Part shown: positions 1 through 5,735 of the stretch, piece by piece
Position numbering within the stretch: position 1 is the stretch's first letter
How the letters are laid out: every line of letters starts with the position of its first letter
Source of the DNA: Hydrogenophaga sp.
Lineage (GTDB): Bacteria; Pseudomonadota; Gammaproteobacteria; Burkholderiales; Burkholderiaceae_C
Reading direction: 5' to 3'
Length of the DNA: 6,139 bases
Assembly (NCBI GenBank): GCA_011390855.1
Contig: JAABRN010000039.1
Span: forward strand, 1 to 6,139
Notes under the pieces: generated by a model
What the model was told of the DNA's origin: nothing
What the model saw: only the letters and a program-made list of their open reading frames with translations
The model's database searches: none
Translations under genes and position numbers: made by a program

Positions 1-43
1 GTTGAGAGCGAGCGACCCGCCTGTGGCTGCAATTGGCGCTCAT
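1..43 (-). CDS. gspK: GspK, type II secretion minor pseudopilin (partial, N-terminus only)
   Basis: Only the first 14 codons are in the window; the gene continues past the left edge. The ATG overlaps the gspJ stop codon in an ATGA junction, and a good ribosome binding site, GGAGG (51-55 on the complement), lies 7 bases upstream. The visible peptide, MSANCSHRRVARSQ, is short, polar and basic, as expected before a prepilin cleavage site, but the hydrophobic helix is out of view. The gspK identity rests on the conserved gspG-H-I-J-K order. In that family GspK is the large minor pseudopilin that caps the pseudopilus with GspI and GspJ. The start is well supported; the name is inferred from context. 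Confidence 0.7.
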   Translation of the reverse strand, partial: MSANCSHRRVARSQ

Positions 44-741
44 CTGCCAGCCTCCAGGGTTGTGCGCACCCAATCACGCACGAGATCACCCGAGAGCGTG
101 TAGCCTGACCCCAGGCTCAGGACCACACGTATGCCGTTGGGGAGCGTTCCCTCAGTGGAGTCGATGCCGCCCTCGTTGCCCACGGCCGATTGAGGGTTGC
201 CCCAGGTTTCACCTCGGTGGTAGAAAAGCTGCCACTGGGCCAAGGGTATCAGTGCCACGCTGCTGTCTTCGCTCGATGCGGCCTCGCTGCCTCGCGTTTC
301 GCGCCCCCACTCGGAAGCGCGCTGCCAGGCGCGGGCCAGCTGGTCGCGCCGCTGAATCGATCCGGACTGCCATCGGGACCACTGCGGCGACCCGGCACCG
401 TCAGAGATACGAGCCCAGGCCACGACCCTCATGCCTGGGCTGATCACGCCGGTTTCACTTGCGTCTCGCCGTGTGAGACGCAAAACGCGACCGTCAAAAT
501 CCAGCGCACTGATCTCACCCGTGTCGAAAACCGCATCCAGGTCTGCATTCCATTGGCCGAGCGCTGCCTGCAGGCGCAGCAAGTCGTCGGCGTGCTGCTG
601 GGTCATGGCCTGGGTCCGCGTCATGCCATCAATAGAGCGCCAGCTCAGCAGCGCCAGCATCGACATCACCACAATAGCCACCAGCAGTTCGATCAGTGTG
701 AATCCACCGAATCGCCGTGCACCAGCTGGCAGAGCGCTCAT
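40..741 (-). CDS. gspJ: GspJ, type II secretion minor pseudopilin
   Basis: This 233-residue protein is a minor pseudopilin of the T2SS, predicted to sit in the inner membrane before assembly into the pseudopilus tip with GspI and GspK. A short basic leader ends at Gly13, followed by the type IV prepilin motif FTLIELLVAI. Gly13 is the expected cleavage site for the GspO/PilD peptidase, and Glu18 is the conserved Glu+5 of the mature protein. A hydrophobic helix runs to about residue 35. The remainder is a soluble domain containing a WSRWQSGSIQRRDQL stretch and ending in a GIRVVLSLGSGYTLSGDLVRDW-type region typical of GspJ. Length fits the family. The start ATG shares one base with the gspI stop (TGATG), with AGGGG upstream. 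It is the fourth of the five linked pseudopilin genes. Confidence 0.92.
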   Translation of the reverse strand: MSALPAGARRFGGFTLIELLVAIVVMSMLALLSWRSIDGMTRTQAMTQQHADDLLRLQAALGQWNADLDAVFDTGEISALDFDGRVLRLTRRDASETGVISPGMRVVAWARISDGAGSPQWSRWQSGSIQRRDQLARAWQRASEWGRETRGSEAASSEDSSVALIPLAQWQLFYHRGETWGNPQSAVGNEGGIDSTEGTLPNGIRVVLSLGSGYTLSGDLVRDWVRTTLEAGR

Positions 742-1133
742 CAGTAGCGCCCCTGCACAGTGGAAAGATTCAGCAAACGCACCGCAGAGGGCCCAGTCGC
801 CGACTCGACCACCGCATCAACCCGCCGGAAATTCGGGTTGGGCGTGGGCAGAACAGAAAGCCGAACGATCAGGGTGCGCCCCGCCTGAATGCAGTTGGTG
901 GTGCTCTCCCCTACATTCGGTAGCTGTCGCTCAAGGCGCAGGCGGGTCAGCTCGTTTTCAGCGCACAGTTGCGCCAGCCATTGCTCGCTCTGGCGCTCGG
1001 CAGAGCGGGTCAGCGCGCCCGTTGCCTGAAGGCCGGCTGCCAATGCAATGGCCACCACCGCCAATGCCACAAGCACTTCGACCAGGGTAAAGCCGCTGCT
1101 TCGGCGTGGCCCACGGTGAACTGCCGCGTTCAT
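741..1133 (-). CDS. gspI: GspI, type II secretion minor pseudopilin
   Basis: This small protein of 130 residues is a minor pseudopilin that nucleates the pseudopilus tip complex with GspJ and GspK. Its leader ends at Gly14, followed by FTLVEVLVALAVVAIALAAG, which combines the prepilin cleavage motif with the N-terminal hydrophobic helix. Glu19 is the conserved Glu+5. Downstream, the AENELTRLRLE segment matches the 'AENxL' region characteristic of GspI, which supports I rather than H. The ATG lies within a 4-base overlap with the gspH stop, preceded by a strong GGAGGA ribosome binding site (1140-1145 on the complement). Translation is therefore probably both coupled and independently initiated. 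Length is usual for the family and no defects are visible. Confidence 0.92.
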   Translation of the reverse strand: MNAAVHRGPRRSSGFTLVEVLVALAVVAIALAAGLQATGALTRSAERQSEQWLAQLCAENELTRLRLERQLPNVGESTTNCIQAGRTLIVRLSVLPTPNPNFRRVDAVVESATGPSAVRLLNLSTVQGRY

Positions 1134-1600
1134 GGCGTTTCCTCCGGCGCCGCAACAGCGAACGGCGCCAGACCGTCGGTGGTGAGCATGAGGCTGCGGT
1201 CACCCAGTCGCAGGGTCAGCCGTTGAGCGGCAATCAAGGGTTCGGGACCCAGCACCAGCGTTTGTGCGCCAGCAGGGCGGATGATCTGGGCGCGTGTTTC
1301 AGGGTCAAGCCAGTTCCTTGGCCCCCAGATGGATGCCGTGCCCATGGACGGCGCGTCTGTCCGGGATCGGATGTCCACAAACTCAAAGCCTTCAGGTCTT
1401 GTGCGCCAGACCACCGGCACGCCCGTGGTTCGCGACTGGGCACGCGCAGATTCCAGCATGGCCGACAGTCGCAACGCCTCGCGCTCAAGTTGCGTGGCAC
1501 TCCCGTCGCGCAGGGCCAGCGTGGCCCCCGCCGTGGCCATGGCCGCGATGGCCACAACCACCATCAGTTCCAGAAGTGTGAATCCGCGGCTGCGGCGCAT
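1130..1600 (-). CDS. gspH: GspH, type II secretion minor pseudopilin
   Basis: This 156-residue minor pseudopilin has a very short basic leader (MRRSRG). Cleavage is expected after Gly6, followed by FTLLELMVVVAIAAMATAGA with the conserved Glu11 (+5). After the helix comes LEREALRLSAMLESARAQSRTTG, an arginine-rich amphipathic segment typical of the GspH/FimT fold, then a beta-rich domain with VVWRTRPEGFEF and IWGP. In the T2SS, GspH is thought to connect the tip complex (I, J, K) to the GspG shaft. The gene starts 3 bases after the gspG stop and overlaps gspI by 4 bases. Its own ribosome binding site is weak (only a TAGG near the ATG), so it probably depends on coupling to gspG translation. Confidence 0.9.
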   Translation of the reverse strand: MRRSRGFTLLELMVVVAIAAMATAGATLALRDGSATQLEREALRLSAMLESARAQSRTTGVPVVWRTRPEGFEFVDIRSRTDAPSMGTASIWGPRNWLDPETRAQIIRPAGAQTLVLGPEPLIAAQRLTLRLGDRSLMLTTDGLAPFAVAAPEETP

Positions 1601-1603
1601 GGC

Positions 1604-2035
1604 CTATTGCCAGCTGCCGATGTCTGCATCCCGACCCTCGCCGCCCGGCTGGCCGTCCGCTCCCAGAGACAGGACGTCGATTTCTCCGCGCAGCCCGGGA
1701 TTCAGGTACTGGTACGGACGACTCCAGGGATCGTTCGGCAGCTTGTCCAGATACGGGCGCCAGTTGGGAGGAATGGGGCCTGCCGCTGGCCTGATGACCA
1801 AGGCACTGAGGCCTTGTTCGGTCGTCGGGTAGCGCTGGTTGTCCAGGCGGTAGAGCTTGAGCGCCTGAACGATGTTGTTGACATCCGTTCTGGCGGCGGT
1901 CACCCGTGCATCGTCCGCCCGGTCCAGCACGTTGGGAACGATCAGTGCGGCCAGCAAGCCAATGATGACAAGCACCACCATCAGCTCGATCAGCGTGAAG
2001 CCCCGGTTCACTGCTCGCAAGGCCTTGGGCAGCAT
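1604..2035 (-). CDS. gspG: GspG, type II secretion major pseudopilin
   Basis: This is the major pseudopilin, which polymerises into the pseudopilus shaft. With the chosen ATG the protein is 143 residues. A basic leader ends at Gly12 and is followed by FTLIELMVVLVIIGLLAALI, with Glu17 as Glu+5. Family hallmarks follow: VPNVLDRADDARVTAA, YRLDNQRYPTTEQGL, the DPWSRPYQYLNPG segment, and the C-terminal loop GADGQPGGEGRDADIGSW, whose Asp residues form the calcium site known in GspG. The start is not certain. The frame stays open upstream to an ATG at 2140 (178 aa), but that leader would be unusually long. A TTG at 2074 has a good GGGAGA site (2080-2085 on the complement), whereas the ATG at 2035 has no clear one. 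I prefer 2035 because the leader length then matches relatives. First gene of the operon. Confidence 0.93.
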   Translation of the reverse strand: MLPKALRAVNRGFTLIELMVVLVIIGLLAALIVPNVLDRADDARVTAARTDVNNIVQALKLYRLDNQRYPTTEQGLSALVIRPAAGPIPPNWRPYLDKLPNDPWSRPYQYLNPGLRGEIDVLSLGADGQPGGEGRDADIGSWQ

Positions 2036-2135
2036 GGCCGGCGTCAGTGCCCGAGGGGGGCAAAAATGTGTCAAAACGTTCTCCCGAAAACAAGTCTTTG
2101 GCCGTTGGCAAAGCTGCGTGCGCAGGCCGAGGTCG

Positions 2136-2143
2136 ATCATAAT
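2136..2143. promoter_or_regulatory. Overlapping divergent -10-like boxes between gspG and gspC
   Basis: The 114-base spacer between gspG and gspC contains a plus-strand CATAAT (2138-2143) and a minus-strand TATGAT (2141 down to 2136) that share four bases. Each is one mismatch from the sigma-70 consensus TATAAT. The plus-strand box is placed to start transcription at about 2150, which is the gspC ATG. The minus-strand box would give gspG a leader of roughly 95 bases. I see no convincing -35 box at the right spacing on either strand, so both calls are tentative. If real, polymerase binding for one gene would exclude binding for the other. Confidence 0.3.
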
Positions 2144-2149
2144 GCGCCC

Positions 2150-2662
2150 ATGAGCAAGTCACTGTCATTTGGTCATTCTGTCTTTCAGGGTGACGTGCCT
2201 GCGGGGCTGGTGCCTGCGCGGCGTCCATGGCCTGTGGTGGCTGCGGGCGTGCTTTGGCTGGCAGCTGGCCTGAGCGCAGGCTACTGGGTGCTCCAGGCGT
2301 GGGGGCGCTCGCCCGTGACGCCCTTGGCATCTGCATCCCTGTCGTTACCCGTGGTCGAAACCAGCAGCGTGTCGCAAGCGCTGGGAGCCACGTCAGCCCC
2401 CACTTTGACCGATGACAGCGCGCCAGTGGTGGTCGCCACCCGCTATGACCTCATTGGCGTGGTGTCGGACCGCCGGCAACAGGGTGCTGCGCTGATCGCG
2501 GTGGATGGACAGCCCCCGAAGCCGTACCCTGTGGGTGCCGAGCTGGAAGGTGGCGGTATGTTCTTGCAGTCTGTCAACGGTCGTACCGTGCGTCTGGGTC
2601 CCTCGATGGCAGCGCCTCACAGCATGGAACTCACGCTACCGGAAGCGCCTGAAGGCGCTTGA
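2150..2662 (+). CDS. gspC: Short GspC-like inner-membrane T2SS protein (HR domain, no PDZ)
   Basis: The 170-residue product has a short cytoplasmic N-terminus, one membrane segment at about residues 27-50 (PWPVVAAGVLWLAAGL and following), a Ser/Thr/Pro-rich periplasmic linker (about 53-95), and a small domain at about 98-152. That domain reads YDLIGVVSD, then GAALIAVDGQPPKPYPVGAEL and FLQSVNGRTVRLG, which matches the homology region of GspC that contacts the secretin GspD. The protein ends soon after, so the C-terminal PDZ or coiled-coil domain of longer GspC proteins is absent. It is transcribed divergently from the pseudopilin operon. No Shine-Dalgarno sequence precedes the ATG, and a -10-like box lies 6 bases before it, so the mRNA may be leaderless. 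A GTG within the first 20 codons is an alternative start. Confidence 0.78.
   Translation: MSKSLSFGHSVFQGDVPAGLVPARRPWPVVAAGVLWLAAGLSAGYWVLQAWGRSPVTPLASASLSLPVVETSSVSQALGATSAPTLTDDSAPVVVATRYDLIGVVSDRRQQGAALIAVDGQPPKPYPVGAELEGGGMFLQSVNGRTVRLGPSMAAPHSMELTLPEAPEGA
2643..2660 (+). other. Perfect hairpin spanning the 3' end of gspC
   Basis: AAGCGCC (2643-2649) pairs perfectly with GGCGCTT (2654-2660) across a TGAA loop. The second arm runs into the gspC stop codon (2660-2662). No T-run follows on the plus strand, so it is not a standard intrinsic terminator, though it could slow polymerase or block 3' exonucleases. It abuts the inverted-repeat cluster described next and may be part of the same element, in which case the last codons of gspC (PEAPEGA) derive from it. 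Confidence 0.55.
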
Positions 2663-2663
2663 A

Positions 2664-2830
2664 TTGGCCCACCCCCGCGCCGCGCTTCGCGCGTCACCCC
2701 CTCAAAGGGGGCGATACCAGTCGTCCGGCAAAGCCGGCCCGACGGTATCTCTGGACTGAGTCACTTCGCGCCGGAGGGCTTGGCTCACCCGCGAAGCGCT
2801 CCGCCCGTGCGCTCGCTGATGGTTCATCGG
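2664..2830. repeat. Hairpin-rich intergenic element, probably a dispersed family
   Basis: The spacer between convergent gspC and cobT holds no gene I can support. It holds a chain of inverted repeats: CGCGC-TTC-GCGCG (2681-2693); CCCCCT-CAA-AGGGGG (2697-2711); a long stem with GATACC (2713-2718) pairing GGTATC (2744-2749), TCG pairing CGA, and CCGGC-AAA-GCCGG (2725-2737) at its tip; and CTTCGCG (2764-2770) with CGCGAAG (2790-2796). I recall very similar spacer sequences, such as a CCCCCTCAAGGGGGCGA run followed by GGCAAAGCC, from other Comamonadaceae genomes, but this is memory and was not checked. Only one copy is in the window. It could protect both mRNA 3' ends or act as a bidirectional terminator, although no T-runs are present. 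Confidence 0.55.
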
Positions 2831-2854
2831 GAACTGTCCAATAGGGGCAGCTTC

Positions 2855-3958
2855 TCAGGTCTGGGGCGCCAGCAGATCCCGTGCCGCCAGCAGCAAAGGC
2901 CAAGCCAGTAGCGTGCCGACCCCTTGGCCCACCCGAAGCTCCATGTCCATCAGGGGTTGTGCCTGCAGATGGATGAGCAGCAGGCGGTGGCCGGGTTCGG
3001 CGGATCGGTGGCTGTAGACCAGGTAGTCCGCCACGGCAGGGCGCAGACTGCGGGCCACCAACGCCGCCGTGCCAGCAACAAACCCGTCCACCAACACGAT
3101 CCGGCGTTCGCTCGCGGCCTGCACCATGGCGCCTGCCATCATGGCGATTTCAAAGCCGCCCATGGCGGCAAGCGCAGCCAGGGGCGACACGGCTTTGCGG
3201 TGCCGCGTGGCGGCTGCAAACAGTTTTTCCAGTTTCTGGCGCTGTTCGGTGTCCGCCAGACCGCCCTCTTGCTCGTGGTCACGCCCACACGCATCAGCAA
3301 GAGGGACGCCGCAAAGCCTGGAAAGCAGCAGGGCCGCACAAGAGGTATTGCCGACCCCCACATCACCGAGTGCCACCACATTGCCCGGCAAGTGGCGAAC
3401 CACATCCATCCCGGCATGCAAGGCCGCCACTGCCTGCGCCAGGGACATCGCCGGGCTCAGCACCATGTTGCGAGTGCCATACCCGATCTTGCGCAGCAAC
3501 AGGGGCACATGGCCCTGGTGCGATTCAGGCAGGGTCAGGGGGTTGGCCAGGCCCGCATCGATCACAGTCAGGTCAAAACCTTGAAGCCTGGTCAGCGCAT
3601 TGACGGGCGCCTGGCCTGTGAGTATCTGGGTCACGCGTTGACTCGTCACGGCCTGCGGAAACGCAGACACGCCTTCGTCTGCAATACCGTGGTCTGCAGC
3701 GAACACCAGAATCTGCGGAGACTCAAACGCCAGCGCCTCGAAAGGGGCTGGGGGAGCGTGTTGAATCCTTCCCAGCTGGAGCACAAGCGTTTCCATCCGC
3801 CCCAGTGCATGGGCTGGAAATCCTTCCGGGGTGATCCGCCCGCGCAGCGCGTGGTCCAGATGAATGTCGGCTGTGGGATCCACCTGTGGCAACTTCAAGC
3901 CGCTGGATGTCACTGACGGCTGGACAGGGCTTGAGCCCGGAAATGGATGGATGTTCAT
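2855..3958 (-). CDS. cobT: CobT-family nicotinate-nucleotide:dimethylbenzimidazole phosphoribosyltransferase (divergent active site)
   Basis: CobT transfers ribose phosphate from nicotinate mononucleotide to the lower-ligand base (classically 5,6-dimethylbenzimidazole), giving the alpha-ribotide for cobamide assembly in the cytoplasm. The 367-residue length and motifs fit: VFAADHGIADEGVSAFPQAVT (about 85-105), IGYGTRNM, LGDVGVGNTSCAALLL (197-212), MGGFEIAMMAGA (266-277), LVDGFVAGTAAL (289-300), SHRSAEPGH (316-324) and LRVGQGVGTLLAWPLL (341-356). Two positions depart from the usual family motifs. GEMGIGNTT reads GDVGVGNTS, with Asp199 for the usual Glu, and RLGEG reads RVGQG, with Gln345 for the Glu regarded as catalytic. 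The typical GGAAIN segment is GQAPVN. No other cob gene is visible; ilvA lies 18 bases upstream on the same strand. The start has only a weak GGACAG site. The family call is firm; activity or base specificity may be altered. Confidence 0.9.
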   Translation of the reverse strand: MNIHPFPGSSPVQPSVTSSGLKLPQVDPTADIHLDHALRGRITPEGFPAHALGRMETLVLQLGRIQHAPPAPFEALAFESPQILVFAADHGIADEGVSAFPQAVTSQRVTQILTGQAPVNALTRLQGFDLTVIDAGLANPLTLPESHQGHVPLLLRKIGYGTRNMVLSPAMSLAQAVAALHAGMDVVRHLPGNVVALGDVGVGNTSCAALLLSRLCGVPLADACGRDHEQEGGLADTEQRQKLEKLFAAATRHRKAVSPLAALAAMGGFEIAMMAGAMVQAASERRIVLVDGFVAGTAALVARSLRPAVADYLVYSHRSAEPGHRLLLIHLQAQPLMDMELRVGQGVGTLLAWPLLLAARDLLAPQT

Positions 3959-3976
3959 GCGCTGTCCATTGACCCG

Positions 3977-5590
3977 TCAAGTCTTGAGGAAAAGGCGATA
4001 CACCGGATTCAAGGTCTCTTCGACATAGGGGTAGCCCAGCGTTTCGAGAAACCTGTTGAACGCCTTGTCGTCTTTTTCCGGCACTTGTAACCCCACCAGG
4101 ATGCGGCCGTAGTCTGCGCCCTGGTTGCGGTAGTGGAACAGGCTGATGTTCCAGCCGGGTCGCATCAGACTCAGGAACTTCAAGAGCGCGCCCGGACGTT
4201 CGGGAAACACGAAGCGCAACAGCCGCTCGTCCTTGGCCAGCGCCGACTGGCCGCCAACCATGTGTCGTATGTGTTCCTTGGCCAGCTCGTCGTGGGTCAG
4301 GTCCAGGGTATCAAAACCGTGGCGACCCAGATTGGCGGCAATTTTTTTCGATTCGCCTTTGCCATGTGTCGTCATGCCGACGAATACGTGCGCCTGAGCG
4401 CCGTCGTGGATGCGGTAGTTGAACTCGGTCACGTTGCGCGGTCCGCCGGGGAGTTCGCCAATGGCTTCGCAGAAGCGGCGAAAGCTGCCGCGCTCTTCCG
4501 GGATCGTCACGGCAAACAGGGCCTCGCGTTCTTCGCCCACTTCGGCCCGTTCGGCGACAAAGCGCAGGCGGTCGAAGTTCATGTTGGCTCCGCACAGAAT
4601 GGCCGCGTAGGTTTCGCCTTTGGTCTTGTGGGTGGCCACATACTGCTTGATGGCCGCGACCGCCATGGCACCCGAAGGTTCGACGATGCTGCGGGTGTCG
4701 ACAAAGATGTCCTTGATGGCGGCGCAAACCGCATCGGTATCAACCACCACGAATTCATCCACCAGGCCGCGCGCAATCCGAAACGTTTCTTCGCCAACCA
4801 GTTTGACCGCCGTGCCGTCGGCAAAAAGACCCACATCGTTCAGCGTGACCCTTTCACCTGAAGTGACCGAGCGCAGCATCGCATCTGAATCTGTTGTTTG
4901 CACCCCGATGACCTTGATCTCAGGGCGAACCGCCTTGATGTAGTTGGCCACGCCTGAAATCAGCCCTCCGCCGCCAATGGCCACAAACACAGCATCAAGG
5001 TGATCTGAGCCCAGGCTTTGCAACTGCCTGAGGATTTCCATGGCAATGGTTCCCTGGCCTGCAATCACATCAGGGTCGTCAAACGGATGCACAAAAGTCA
5101 GACCCTGCTTCTTCTGCATCATCACGGCATGGGTGTGTGCGTCAGAGTAGCTGTCGCCGTGCAAAACCACCTCGCCGCCCAGCGCGCGCACGGCGTCGAT
5201 CTTGAGTTGTGGCGTGGTGGTGGGCATGACGATCACGGCGCGCGTGCCGAGCTTGTTGGCACCCAGCGCGACGCCCTGGGCGTGATTGCCCGCCGACGCG
5301 CAGATGACGCCTCTTTTCAGTTGTGCCGGATCGAGGTGCGCCATCTTGTTGTACGCGCCGCGCAGCTTGAAGCTGAAAACCGGTTGCTGATCTTCGCGCT
5401 TGAGCAGCACCTTGTTGTGAAGGCGGCGACTCAGGTTTTTGGCGGGCTCCAGCGCCGACTCCACCGCAACGTCATAAACGCGTGCCGTCAGAATCTTCTT
5501 GAGATAGTCGCCAGGACTCAGCGCCTGCGAAGCGGCAGGGGCCTCGGTTCTGGTCGTTGGGCCGGGCGATCTTGGGGTGCGAGCTGGCAT
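3977..5590 (-). CDS. ilvA: Threonine ammonia-lyase, biosynthetic (IlvA)
   Basis: This PLP enzyme converts L-threonine to 2-oxobutanoate and ammonia, the first committed step to isoleucine. The 537-residue protein is slightly longer than the roughly 514-residue E. coli enzyme because of a Pro/Arg/Ala-rich N-terminal extension of about 25 residues. The catalytic domain shows KREDQQPVFSFKLRGAYNK with the PLP lysine at residue 75, SAGNHAQG (99-106) and the phosphate-binding GGGGLISG (206-213). Two ACT-like regulatory regions follow, at about 353-430 (EERGSFRRFCEAIGELPGG) and 456-537 (FPERPGALLKFLSLM), so feedback inhibition by isoleucine and relief by valine are likely. I chose the ATG at 5590, which has AAGGAA 4 bases upstream; a GTG at 5605 would add five residues. 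A leader with a terminator precedes it, and cobT probably shares its transcript. Confidence 0.96.
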   Translation of the reverse strand: MPARTPRSPGPTTRTEAPAASQALSPGDYLKKILTARVYDVAVESALEPAKNLSRRLHNKVLLKREDQQPVFSFKLRGAYNKMAHLDPAQLKRGVICASAGNHAQGVALGANKLGTRAVIVMPTTTPQLKIDAVRALGGEVVLHGDSYSDAHTHAVMMQKKQGLTFVHPFDDPDVIAGQGTIAMEILRQLQSLGSDHLDAVFVAIGGGGLISGVANYIKAVRPEIKVIGVQTTDSDAMLRSVTSGERVTLNDVGLFADGTAVKLVGEETFRIARGLVDEFVVVDTDAVCAAIKDIFVDTRSIVEPSGAMAVAAIKQYVATHKTKGETYAAILCGANMNFDRLRFVAERAEVGEEREALFAVTIPEERGSFRRFCEAIGELPGGPRNVTEFNYRIHDGAQAHVFVGMTTHGKGESKKIAANLGRHGFDTLDLTHDELAKEHIRHMVGGQSALAKDERLLRFVFPERPGALLKFLSLMRPGWNISLFHYRNQGADYGRILVGLQVPEKDDKAFNRFLETLGYPYVEETLNPVYRLFLKT

Positions 5591-5594
5591 GTTA

Positions 5595-5600
5595 TTCCTT
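5595..5600 (-). promoter_or_regulatory. Ribosome binding site deciding the ilvA start
   Basis: On the minus strand AAGGAA is followed by TAAC and the ATG at 5590. It would lie inside the coding sequence if the in-frame GTG at 5605 were used, and nothing comparable precedes that GTG, so it supports the shorter 537-residue protein. Confidence 0.65.
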
Positions 5601-5675
5601 GGCACGCATCATATCGGGCCAGAAAACGCCCCCAACGCTCCGCCGCCTGCGCGGGTCGCTGCCTCCGAGGTGTGC

Positions 5676-5708
5676 TTTTTTGCCCTGGGGTTGCCCGGCG
5701 GCAAAAAA
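5676..5708. repeat. Imperfect 33-base palindrome sharing the terminator U-tract
   Basis: TTTTTTGCC (5676-5684) is fully complementary to GGCAAAAAA (5700-5708). Inside it, CTGGG (5685-5689) can pair with CCCGG (5694-5698) with one G-T wobble, across a GTTG loop and one bulged C. On the ilvA (minus) transcript, the U-tract that ends the upstream terminator hairpin forms the 5' arm of this second hairpin. The symmetry is clear; a role as an antiterminator, a stabilising structure or an operator is speculation. Confidence 0.5.
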
Positions 5709-5735
5709 AACCCGGACTGGCAGAACCGGTCCGGG
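5703..5735 (-). terminator. Intrinsic terminator in the ilvA leader (candidate attenuator)
   Basis: Reading the minus strand, CCCGGAC (5735-5729) pairs with GTCCGGG (5717-5711). The stem extends past one C/A mismatch by two more base pairs, closes with a TTCTG loop, and is followed directly by eight Ts (5710-5703). This is a textbook Rho-independent terminator. It points toward ilvA and lies about 113 bases upstream of the ilvA ATG, downstream of the minus-strand promoter proposed at 5788-5815. No gene lies between that promoter and the terminator, so it either attenuates ilvA or ends a short RNA. The plus strand has an A-tract before the hairpin and no T-run after it, so the element acts only on minus-strand transcription. 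Confidence 0.8.

Noticed and set aside
1106..2149. Long plus-strand open frame that continues into gspC and would give a 518-residue protein
   Set aside because: It lies antisense to gspG, gspH and part of gspI, which have clear family motifs. Only the part from 2150 has recognisable protein features (membrane helix, GspC homology region). The rest is the usual open antisense frame of GC-rich DNA.
2142..2153. Mini-frame ATG CGC CCA TGA overlapping the gspC start
   Set aside because: It has three codons and no ribosome site; the ATGA-style overlap most likely arises by chance.
2924..3916. Plus-strand 330-codon open frame
   Set aside because: It is fully antisense to cobT, whose motifs are unmistakable, and its composition is rich in His, Gln, Arg and Gly with no domain signal.
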